Shown: piece after piece, positions 17,860-25,646 of the stretch | Layout of the letters: every line of letters begins with the position of its first letter | Numbering within the stretch: the first letter of the stretch is position 1 | Source of the DNA: Verrucomicrobiota bacterium | Lineage (GTDB): Bacteria > Verrucomicrobiota > Verrucomicrobiia > Limisphaerales > UBA9464 | Direction of reading: 5' to 3' | Assembly (NCBI GenBank): GCA_029865985.1 | Contig: JARXAF010000156.1 | Coordinates: 1-36,622 of the forward strand | DNA: 36,622 bases | Notes under the pieces: generated by a model | What the model was told of the DNA's origin: nothing | Seen by the model: only the letters and a program-made list of their open reading frames with translations | Database searches by the model: none | Program-made: the position numbers and the translations under genes

Positions 17860-20010
17860 ATGAATCCGATCCATCCTGCTGAATTGACCGAACTCGCCGC
17901 TGGACTCAACCGACTCGCCCGGAACCTCTGGTGGAGTTGGGACCAACAGGCTCAGGAAGTCTTTCACGAGCTGTCTCCTCGCGGCTGGCAAAATCTCTAT
18001 CACAACGCGGTGGCCATCTTGCGGGAAGTTTCCCCTTACGAATTGCGTGTTCGACTTCAGGAGCCAGGCTTCGCGGATCGGGTCCGATCGGTATTGAACC
18101 GGTTTGATGCCTACCTGTCCGACGCCGCCACCTGGGGAGCGCAAAATGCGCCTGCCTTGGCAGCCAATCCGGTCGCTTACTTCTCTGCGGAGTTCGCCTT
18201 CCATGAGACCTTGCCCATCGCCGCCGGCGGTCTGGGTGCCTTGGCGGGTGATCACGCGAAATCGGCCAGCGATCTGGGTCTCGGCTTCGTCGGGATCTCC
18301 CTCTTCTACCGCGAAGGATATTTCCAGCAGGCGGTCAACCATGAGAACTGGCAAACCGAGTTCTACACCCAGCTCAATCCGGCCAACCTGCCTTTGGAAC
18401 CGGTTTTGGATGCCCGGGGTGAACCGATCGTCTGCTCAGTGAAGATCGCTGCCACGACGGTCCGCTTCCAGGCCTGGCGCGTGAATATCGGTCGGGTGCC
18501 CGTCTACTTGCTCGACACCAATCGGCCCGAGAATGAGCCCATGTACCGCGATCTCACATTGCGGGTTTATGGCGGCGACAGCACCACGCGCATCATGCAG
18601 GAAATCCTGTTGGGCGTCGGCGGTGTGCGCCTCCTGAGGGCGCTGGGCGTCAAGCCGTCCACCTTCCACATGAATGAAGGCCATGCGGCATTCCTGACTC
18701 TGGAGCTCATGCGCGAGAAGATGGCTGCAGGCAAGAATTACACCGAAGCCGGGGTTGAAACTCGCAAGGAGTGCCTCTTCACGACCCACACCCCGGTGGA
18801 GGCGGGTCACGACCGCTTCAGCAGCGATTTGATGGGCTACGCCGGACATCCCTTCACCACCGACTTGCAGCTCAGCCATGAAGCGTTAATGAATCTGGGT
18901 CGTGTGGTGGCGGACAATGTGTCCGAACCGTTCTGCATGACGGTTTTGGCGCTGAAGTATTCGCGCGCCGCCAATGGCGTGAGTGAACTCCATGGAGCTG
19001 TCAGTCGTGAAATGTGGATGGAGCTCTACGGAGCCAAGCATCCGGACCAAGTACCCATCGGCCATGTGACCAACGGCATTCACCTGGTCGGCTGGATGAA
19101 GGGAACGGTCCGCAAGGTGTGGCAGCGGAAGTTTTTCGAACTGTATCCCACGAAATCCGAGGTGGACTGGTTTGCGGATGCCAATTCCCCGGAATTTTGG
19201 AATAAACTGGCCGATCCCAAGGTCGTTTCGGACGAAGAAATTTGGTCTATGCGGTACCGTCTGCGCCGCGAGTTGGTCGAGTTTGCGCGTCGTCGATTGC
19301 TCCTGCAGGGCGGCACATTCCACCATGGAGACTTCATCACGTTTGACTCCTTCCTCAACCCCGATGCTCTGACGATCGGGTTTGCTCGGCGCTTTGCGAC
19401 CTACAAGCGGGCCCCGCTGATTTTCGACCACTTCGAGGCAGTGGTGAAAATGGTCAAGGACTCCGGCCACCCCATCCAATTTGTCTTCGCTGGCAAAGCT
19501 CATCCGCGCGACGACCATGGCAAGGCCTTCATCCAAAAGGTGATCCACCTCTCGAAATTCAGCGAACTCAAGGGGCACCTGGTATTCATCGAAAACTACG
19601 ACATCCACGTGGCCCGTCAGATGGTCTCAGGCTGCGATGTGTGGCTCAACAATCCGCGCCGTCCGCTCGAGGCCAGTGGCACCAGCGGCATGAAGACCAC
19701 TGCACACGGATGCCTCAACATGAGCATCATGGATGGTTGGTGGCGCGAGGGGTACAACGGATCCAACGGCTTCGCTATCGGGCCTGATTCCCATCCCGAG
19801 GACGTCCATGAACAAGACCGTGTGGACAGCGAGAACCTCTACAATGTCCTGACTCGGGATGTCATTCCCACCTTCTTCAACCGGGATGGAGATGGGGTGC
19901 CCCGCTTGTGGATTTCAAAGATCCGCGAGTCTTGGTCGACACTGGCTGCCGAATACAGCACTTGGCGCATGGTTCAAGAGTACACCAAGAAGTACTACAC
20001 CCAGCGCTGA
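17860..20010 (+). CDS. glgP: Alpha-glucan (glycogen) phosphorylase
   Basis: A 716-residue GT35 enzyme of the shorter bacterial/archaeal 'alpha-glucan family phosphorylase' group. It cleaves glycogen or maltodextrin with phosphate to release glucose 1-phosphate. The N-terminal LARNLWWSWD is typical of this group. YFSAEFAFHETLPIAAGGLGALAGDH begins the catalytic core, FHMNEGHAAF lies near residue 270, and FARRFATYKRA near 510. The PLP lysine is Lys612 in EASGTSGMK. The usual AlaAlaLeuAsnGly after it is replaced by ThrThrAlaHisGly, but LNMSIMDGWWREGYNG follows as normal. The ATG at 17860 is chosen over a GTG at 17830. No other glycogen genes are adjacent. Confidence 0.94.
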   Translation: MNPIHPAELTELAAGLNRLARNLWWSWDQQAQEVFHELSPRGWQNLYHNAVAILREVSPYELRVRLQEPGFADRVRSVLNRFDAYLSDAATWGAQNAPALAANPVAYFSAEFAFHETLPIAAGGLGALAGDHAKSASDLGLGFVGISLFYREGYFQQAVNHENWQTEFYTQLNPANLPLEPVLDARGEPIVCSVKIAATTVRFQAWRVNIGRVPVYLLDTNRPENEPMYRDLTLRVYGGDSTTRIMQEILLGVGGVRLLRALGVKPSTFHMNEGHAAFLTLELMREKMAAGKNYTEAGVETRKECLFTTHTPVEAGHDRFSSDLMGYAGHPFTTDLQLSHEALMNLGRVVADNVSEPFCMTVLALKYSRAANGVSELHGAVSREMWMELYGAKHPDQVPIGHVTNGIHLVGWMKGTVRKVWQRKFFELYPTKSEVDWFADANSPEFWNKLADPKVVSDEEIWSMRYRLRRELVEFARRRLLLQGGTFHHGDFITFDSFLNPDALTIGFARRFATYKRAPLIFDHFEAVVKMVKDSGHPIQFVFAGKAHPRDDHGKAFIQKVIHLSKFSELKGHLVFIENYDIHVARQMVSGCDVWLNNPRRPLEASGTSGMKTTAHGCLNMSIMDGWWREGYNGSNGFAIGPDSHPEDVHEQDRVDSENLYNVLTRDVIPTFFNRDGDGVPRLWISKIRESWSTLAAEYSTWRMVQEYTKKYYTQR

Positions 20011-20102
20011 TAGCGACATCGTCCTCCGGCTCTGGAGTCACTCCCGGGGCCGGGGGAAATTTCCACTGGCAATCCGATCCTTGCTCTTCAGGTTTGTCAC
20101 CC

Positions 20103-21242
20103 ATGAATCGATTGGCAATCGGGATGGTGGCCGCGGCCCTGTCCTTCGGCGGAATCCATGCTGCGGAGTCCGCGGCAAACCCTCCCTCCAAGAGTGACGC
20201 AGTGGTGGTGAAGTCCTCGCCTCGTTTGTTGCCGGATGATGCTGAAAAGGCGTGGGCTTTGGTGGAGGCAGACGGGAAACCTCCGGGGCCGCCCCCGGAA
20301 TGGAAAGGGCGTCAGCCGACCTCCGACGAGGTGAAGGCTTTCCGCAAGCAGAAGGCCACCGGTTCCGGCATTGCCGCCGACAAGGCCCGCGAGTTTTTTG
20401 AACGCTTCAAGGATCATCCGAAAGCCAGCGAAGCGCGTCGGTTGTACCGGGAACTGCTGGAGGCTTCCGTGGGGTTGGGGAACGAGGACAAAGCCGCTGA
20501 GTTGCAGGCGCTCGGACCCGACCCGTTGAAGGCAAAAGAAGAGGCAGCCGCCGCCGCCTTGGGTGCCAAGATGCAAGAGGCCGTGGCCAAGGCCCGTAAG
20601 CTCCAGTCCCAAGGGATGGAGTCCGTGCTCATCGACTTTGAAAAGAGCCTGAACGATCTGGAGAAGGAGTTCCCAGGCCGCGGAGAGATCTATGGTGCCT
20701 ACATGGAAATCGCCCAATTGCGCGGTGGTGAAAAATCCAAGGAACTCATCACCAAGATCCTGAAGGCGGACAACGTACCCGCACAAATTCGGGCCATGGC
20801 TGAAGGGATCCAAAAGACCCAAGAACGCATGGGCAAACCTGTGGGCATCGCCTTCACGGCGACCGACGGTCGCAAGGTCGACTTGGCTCAGATGAAGGGA
20901 AAAGTGGTGCTCATCGATTTCTGGGCCACTTGGTGTGGACCCTGCGTCGCCGAGGTGCCCAACGTGGTGGCCGCCTACGAGCGGTTGCACCCGAAAGGGT
21001 TCGAGATCGTTGGCATCAGTTTCGACGAAGAAGCGGATGCGCTGAAGGCCTTCACCACCAAGCACAAGATGAACTGGCCCCAGTTTTTCGATGGAGCGGG
21101 TTGGAAGAACAAGATCGGAACCGAATTTGGAATCCGCAGCATTCCGGCCATGTGGTTGGTGGACAAGCAGGGGAATTTGAGGGATCTCGAAGCCCGCAAC
21201 GACTTGGCCAGCAAAGTCGAGAAGCTCTTGGGTGAGCCATAA
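20103..21242 (+). CDS. TlpA-like secreted thioredoxin with helical N-terminal domain
   Basis: A 379-residue protein. A signal peptide (residues 1-20, ending IHAAES) is followed by an Ala/Lys/Glu-rich helical region to about 240. A TlpA/AhpC-type thioredoxin domain comes next, with FWATWCGPC (Cys278 and Cys281) and the cis-Pro region FGIRSIPAMWLVDKQG. It works in the periplasm as a thiol-disulfide reductant, for example keeping cytochrome c cysteines reduced; the window does encode several CxxCH proteins. The helical part, with a few tetratricopeptide-like pairs, may bind partners. The ATG at 20103 is chosen because the frame upstream overlaps glgP and lacks similarity. It is 92 bases after glgP on the same strand. 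Confidence 0.9.
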   Translation: MNRLAIGMVAAALSFGGIHAAESAANPPSKSDAVVVKSSPRLLPDDAEKAWALVEADGKPPGPPPEWKGRQPTSDEVKAFRKQKATGSGIAADKAREFFERFKDHPKASEARRLYRELLEASVGLGNEDKAAELQALGPDPLKAKEEAAAAALGAKMQEAVAKARKLQSQGMESVLIDFEKSLNDLEKEFPGRGEIYGAYMEIAQLRGGEKSKELITKILKADNVPAQIRAMAEGIQKTQERMGKPVGIAFTATDGRKVDLAQMKGKVVLIDFWATWCGPCVAEVPNVVAAYERLHPKGFEIVGISFDEEADALKAFTTKHKMNWPQFFDGAGWKNKIGTEFGIRSIPAMWLVDKQGNLRDLEARNDLASKVEKLLGEP

Positions 21243-21280
21243 GTGCAGCGTTGGTGAATCTTGATAGAAATTCCCGAAAT

Positions 21281-21712
21281 ATGAACGATGTGATCCACCC
21301 CCGCAGTCCTCGGGAAACCATGTCCGGATGGCTTTACCTGCCTCGGTTCTTGGACAAGGTGCGACTCTCGCTGGCCGGTCGCCTGCATTCCGATTACCAG
21401 CAGAACTTCGCCAAGCGAGGCTTCGATGCGCAGTGGTTGACTGCGGCTGGTCTTGATGCTGATGCCTTCATTGAGGTGGTGCGCCACACGATCACCGATG
21501 GGCAGGTGGCGGATTGGGTTCGAAGCCATGTCCGGCGGCCGGCCGAGCAACTGGCCTTCAACCAGTGGTTGCTCCAGTATGGTTCCGAAGACGATCCGGA
21601 GCTGCGGGCCCGCTTGGCGCTGCGCAAGGAGCAGTCGGGCTTCGCCCACCGGAACGACATCACCACCTTCGTCGACTACATCGACGCCGACGAGGGCCGG
21701 CACCCCCTCTGA
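21281..21712 (+). CDS. DUF5069 protein
   Basis: A 143-residue protein with PRETMSGWLYLPRFLDKVRL near its start and FIEVVRHTITDGQVADWVRSH in the middle, matching the DUF5069 family of unknown function. It has no signal peptide or membrane segment, so it is presumably cytoplasmic. The ATG at 21281 gives the family-like start; the longer frame from 21251 adds only ten residues. It lies 38 bases after the TlpA-like gene and may share its transcript. I cannot assign a role. Confidence 0.82.
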   Translation: MNDVIHPRSPRETMSGWLYLPRFLDKVRLSLAGRLHSDYQQNFAKRGFDAQWLTAAGLDADAFIEVVRHTITDGQVADWVRSHVRRPAEQLAFNQWLLQYGSEDDPELRARLALRKEQSGFAHRNDITTFVDYIDADEGRHPL

Positions 21713-21719
21713 TCCCATC

Positions 21720-21758
21720 GGGGTCAGTCCCGCACTTTTACACAAAAGGGGTCACTCC
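21720..21758. repeat. Short imperfect direct repeat after DUF5069
   Basis: GGGGTCAGTCC (21720-21730) and GGGGTCACTCC (21748-21758) match at 10 of 11 positions, 17 bases apart. ACTTTTACACAAAA lies between them. The look recalls remnants of REP-type elements, but this is not proven. A 5-bp hairpin at 21758-21772 follows. Confidence 0.4.
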
Positions 21759-21886
21759 TTCATTGTTTGAAGAGCCTTCTACATCAGGGTTTTGGCGCTG
21801 AGTGACGCACCGGTTGGACGAGGTTCAGGACTGAAACGAACGATGTCCCGCCACCCGCTGAGCAGCGTCGATGCCGCTGGAGGACG

Positions 21887-23416
21887 TCAACTCACGCTGA
21901 GTTCTCGGCGAATACCAAACTTGTCGACCCGTTTGCGTAGGGTGGCACGGGTGATTCCCAACAATTTGGCCGCCTTCACTTGATTGCCTTGGGTTTCCTT
22001 CAGCGCCTCGATCACGAGTTCCCGTTCCACAGCCGGCAGCACTTTGATGCCACTTTGGAGACGAGCCCAGCGGAAGAGTTGAAGGGCCAAGGGACGGATG
22101 TCTCCGGTGATGGCGGGATCGGTGAGAGTCGTTTCTGGAGCAGTCGGTGCGGGTTCGGTGGCCGGGCTGGTTGTTTTCGTCGAGACCGGCGGTGTGTTGC
22201 CAACCGGCGCGGGTATGGCTGCGTTGGTGGCCGGACGGAACGTCTGCGTGGGTTGGAGGATTTCGGCAGGAAGATCGCTCTCGAGCAGGGCAGGCCCCTT
22301 CGATACGACAACGGCCCTCCTCAAGACATTCTCCAACTCGCGAACATTGCCGGGCCAGTGGTACGACTCCAACACCGCGAGGGTTTTCTCGCCGATGGTC
22401 TTGGAACCCGCACCCGTACCGCTAATCTTGCGCAGGAAGAAATCCACCAGCAGACGGATGTCGCCCTGACGCTCCCGCAGGGGCGGCATGTGGACGCGGA
22501 CCACGTTGAGTCGGTAGAAGAGGTCTTCCCGAAACTCCTTGCGGGCCACGGCCTCTTCGAGCGGCTTATTGGTGGCCGCGATGATGCGCACATCGACTTG
22601 CAGGGTCGTGTTGCCGCCGACCCGTTCGAAGGTGCCGTTTTGGAGGACTCGTAGGATTTTGGTCTGCGTCGCCGGCGGCATATCGCCGATCTCGTCGAGG
22701 AACAGCGTTCCACGGTGGCATTGCTCGAAGCGCCCCGGCCGTTGCGCGGTGGCCCCTGTGAAGGCGCCCTTCTCATGACCGAAGAGTTCGCTTTCCAGGA
22801 GGTTCTCCGGAATGGCCGCGCAATTGATGGCCATGAAGGGTTCCTTGGCCCGCCGGCTATTCTGGAAAATAGAACGAGCTACCAATTCTTTGCCTGTTCC
22901 GCTTTCACCCGTAATCAGCGCTGTGGCGTCGGAAGCAGCCAATTGTCCAATCAGTTTGAAGACTTCCTGCATCGGTGCGCTGCGCCCGATGACGCCCAAC
23001 TCATAGTCTTGCTGCTCCAACTGCGGCCGAAGAGCGACGGTTTGGCGCGTATCGCGAGCTGCCTTCAACGCGTTGGCCACCAACTGCTTGAGGCGAGGAA
23101 CATCGAAGGGCTTGAGCAAGTAATCGTAGGCCCCGAGCTTCATGGCCTCGATCGCGGTCTGCGTCGTGCCGTAGGCGGTCATGAGGATGACGGGCAGCTG
23201 CGGATCCAACTGACGGATACGCCGCAGGGTTTCCAATCCGTTGAGGCCAGCCATGCGGATGTCACTGAGCACCAGATCCGGCTTCACCTTGGGGATGAGC
23301 CGCAGTCCTTCCTCACCGCTGGAAGCGGTATGAAGCTCAATGTCTGAGGCGTCAAAGATCCGGCGGAAGGAGTATTGGACGTCCACCTCGTCATCAATGA
23401 GCAGCAACTTTTCCAT
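21887..23416 (-). CDS. NtrC-family sigma-54-dependent response regulator
   Basis: A 509-residue three-domain regulator. The receiver (residues 1-120) has the acidic pair Asp8/Asp9, phospho-site Asp52 and Lys102. The AAA+ domain (about 140-375) has Walker A GESGTGKE at 170-177, the sigma-54 contact loop GAFTGA at 217-222 and Walker B FLDEIGD near 239. A Pro/Ala/Thr-rich linker (about 390-440) precedes a Fis-type helix-turn-helix near 470-505 (QVKAAKLLGITRATLRKRV). When phosphorylated it should oligomerise and open sigma-54 promoters. No histidine kinase gene is adjacent, so it is an orphan here. I found no good -24/-12 element (TGGCAC-N5-TTGC) in the window. A 483-base gap precedes it. Confidence 0.95.
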   Translation of the reverse strand: MEKLLLIDDEVDVQYSFRRIFDASDIELHTASSGEEGLRLIPKVKPDLVLSDIRMAGLNGLETLRRIRQLDPQLPVILMTAYGTTQTAIEAMKLGAYDYLLKPFDVPRLKQLVANALKAARDTRQTVALRPQLEQQDYELGVIGRSAPMQEVFKLIGQLAASDATALITGESGTGKELVARSIFQNSRRAKEPFMAINCAAIPENLLESELFGHEKGAFTGATAQRPGRFEQCHRGTLFLDEIGDMPPATQTKILRVLQNGTFERVGGNTTLQVDVRIIAATNKPLEEAVARKEFREDLFYRLNVVRVHMPPLRERQGDIRLLVDFFLRKISGTGAGSKTIGEKTLAVLESYHWPGNVRELENVLRRAVVVSKGPALLESDLPAEILQPTQTFRPATNAAIPAPVGNTPPVSTKTTSPATEPAPTAPETTLTDPAITGDIRPLALQLFRWARLQSGIKVLPAVERELVIEALKETQGNQVKAAKLLGITRATLRKRVDKFGIRRELSVS

Positions 23417-23899
23417 CGGATCAGATGATCCTACGTGGTTCTTCCTCGAGTGGCAACCGGCCGGACATCCGGATTGTCGGCTTGCCGCTGCGGGCTTGTC
23501 TGCGTTGATGTTTTGATCCGTTCACACTGGGGAGCCATTGGACCTTCGAGTCGGATCCTACCAGAACTCCCATCGCACGGATCTGTAAACACCCACCGGT
23601 TATATCGCGTTGAAAGGCGGGATTCGCACCTTCTTACCGAGGTAAACCGAGCCCTTGCGCTGGGACCCTTGGCTCATGCAAGCCGATGCTGGAGGCGGTG
23701 GCCGAGGCGTGGTGGAACCCAGTGCTTGGTTGGTCGCCTATTGGATGGGGTGCTACCACGGTTTCATTGCTGCTCCCACAGTTTCGGAGCCTGAGTTGTT
23801 CCCAGTGGAACACACCCATTTTCGAGAACAGTGGTAGCGGAACCGCACGCGGGTTCGGCGAGACCCGGCGGGTTTTGAAACAGGAAGTGGGCTGAACCG
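23417..23899. other. Long intergenic region between tilS and the NtrC-type gene
   Basis: No gene is supported in this 483-base segment; open frames here lack similarity and start signals. It holds a 6-bp hairpin TGTTCC-CAGT-GGAACA (23797-23812). It also has an inverted pair GCTACCAC (23752-23759) and GTGGTAGC (23832-23839). The promoter of the minus-strand regulator must be near 23417-23500. A small RNA is possible but not demonstrated. Confidence 0.5.
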
Positions 23900-25264
23900 C
23901 TACGGTCGCTGGATTTGGATGGCCAGTATCTCCGAGGTGGATGGATTCAAGCGGTGGAGTTCACCTCCAGAAAATCCCTCAACCCATGCAAGGCTTCCGC
24001 CGGCCAGTTCGAGAACCCAACGCTGGGCGCGTTCGGCCACGGGGATTCGTTGATTGATGAAGAGGTTCTGGAGGCGAGCCGGCTTGGACTGGCCCAGACG
24101 TTGGAATCGGTCGCCGGGCTGGCGATGACGGAGTATCGCTGTTTCCGGCACGGTTGCGGCATCGAGTTGTTCCCAACCATGGCCGAACGGCAGGGTGCGC
24201 TTGAGGCGTTTCCATAGAAAAAGGCTCCCATCGGGCAAGACCCTCTGGCCTCTCAATCCGCGAAAAGCCACCGACACCGTTTCTGAAGGTTCCGTCTGAT
24301 GACATCGGGAGGCATCTATTCCGGAGGCCATCGCGTCGTTGGGAGCCGGATGGGCCGCTTTCGAAGTTCGACTTGCATCGCGGGTCAATCGTAACCGCTC
24401 GACCGTCTCAAACTCGGCATTGCGTCCTTGTTCGAGGAGCTCCATTCGCAGGATGGCTCGCTGCAGCGCGACGTGAAGGGATACCCAAGTAGCGGGATGG
24501 GCGGAATCCCGCCAACGTTGTGCCTGCTCTCGGAGGTAATCGGCCTCCTGCGCGGCGATGTCGGCAATACGCGCCAAGACACGGGGCAGGGCGGGGCTGT
24601 GGTGGGCCATCCAATCCGGAATCAATTGATGGCGGACTCGATTCCGGGGAATGGTCAAATCTCGGTTCGAAGCGTCCTCGCGATGCTGAATGCCCTGCTT
24701 GCGGGCAAAGGTTTCCAGCGTAGCCCGATCGAAGCCGAGGAAAGGCCGGAGCAGGGTAACCCGCCGGTCTGCCGGAGATGGAGATTGTTCCTTCATCCCG
24801 GCCAAACCTTCGGACCCGGCTCCGCGAAGCAATCGCAGGAGGATGAGCTCCGCCTGATCTTGTGCATGATGGGCCAAGACCACTTCCACGGAACCTGACC
24901 CACAGACGGAGAGCGCTGTGCGGGCAAGGAAGGCGTGGCGCAAACGACGTGCTGTCATTTCCACCGACTCGCGCGAAGCCTGGGCAGTTGCCCTCACCGG
25001 GACTCGTTCCACGACACACGGCAACCCCAAGGCCAATGACTCGGCCCGCACCCATTCCTCATCCCCATCCGCATCGGCTCCGCGGAGACCATGGTGACAA
25101 TGGGCCACGGTCAATTCCCAGGGGAACTTGCGCCGCAATCGAGCCAAGCTGTGCAACAACACCATGGAATCAAGCCCCCCGGACACCGCCACCACGAGGT
25201 GCCGAGGTCCGGCACCAAAGCGGTTCGTCCAGTGCTGCCGGAGTTGCTGCAGGAATCCATCCAT
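23900..25264 (-). CDS. tilS: tRNA(Ile)-lysidine synthase
   Basis: A 454-residue PP-loop ATPase that joins lysine to C34 of the tRNA-Ile with a CAU anticodon, so that it reads AUA; essential in most bacteria. The PP-loop SGGLDS is at 28-33, with AHCHHGLRG and an AHHAQDQAELILLRLLRG segment (about residues 130-150). The later NRVRHQLIP helix and a C-terminal domain with RHRQPGDRFQRLGQ...LQNLFINQRIP are family features. The middle region (about 275-330) has an insert rich in Ser, Ala and Asp. The ATG at 25264 is chosen over a GTG at 25273 three codons earlier. It is read divergently from lptD. Confidence 0.94.
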   Translation of the reverse strand: MDGFLQQLRQHWTNRFGAGPRHLVVAVSGGLDSMVLLHSLARLRRKFPWELTVAHCHHGLRGADADGDEEWVRAESLALGLPCVVERVPVRATAQASRESVEMTARRLRHAFLARTALSVCGSGSVEVVLAHHAQDQAELILLRLLRGAGSEGLAGMKEQSPSPADRRVTLLRPFLGFDRATLETFARKQGIQHREDASNRDLTIPRNRVRHQLIPDWMAHHSPALPRVLARIADIAAQEADYLREQAQRWRDSAHPATWVSLHVALQRAILRMELLEQGRNAEFETVERLRLTRDASRTSKAAHPAPNDAMASGIDASRCHQTEPSETVSVAFRGLRGQRVLPDGSLFLWKRLKRTLPFGHGWEQLDAATVPETAILRHRQPGDRFQRLGQSKPARLQNLFINQRIPVAERAQRWVLELAGGSLAWVEGFSGGELHRLNPSTSEILAIQIQRP

Positions 25265-25646
25265 CCGCCACACGATAATGGATGCCGCCGCTCGCCGCCG
25301 AGACTCAAAGCAATACGAGGTCGATCTGACTGGTCCTTTTTCTGATCATTCACCCCCCCAGCAGGGTGCGTAGCCGTCTCGACTCCACTGGCTCGACCCG
25401 CCTCGGTTTTCGATCGCACCGGCGCGTCGTGGAATCCCTGTTCATGGCTGCTTCCAGGGTCGCTGTTTCCGCGGCATTGGGGCGCTCAGGAATTCGAACC
25501 CAACCCAACCCGGCTGTGTTGGCCAAAAGTGCTGATTTGTTGAATTTGGTCAGCTTTGCGAGGCAGCGAACTGCCGTGTTGCCTGCAGGATCGTGCGGCT
25601 GGCGCATTGCCCCGGTCCCCGTTCCCACGGTAACCTGACTCCAGAC
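25265..25646. other. Divergent intergenic region between tilS and lptD
   Basis: No gene is supported. It carries the promoters of both tilS (minus) and lptD (plus), but I could not fix them. There is a hairpin-prone segment GCTGA (25531-25535) with TCAGC (25550-25554). A TTCGAA-containing stretch near 25491-25500 was checked as a tRNA 3' end on the minus strand and rejected. Confidence 0.5.

Noticed and set aside
25482-25505. TTCGAA-containing stretch resembling the T arm of a tRNA on the minus strand
   Set aside because: The T stem pairs poorly and there is no matching acceptor 5' strand about 70 bases away.
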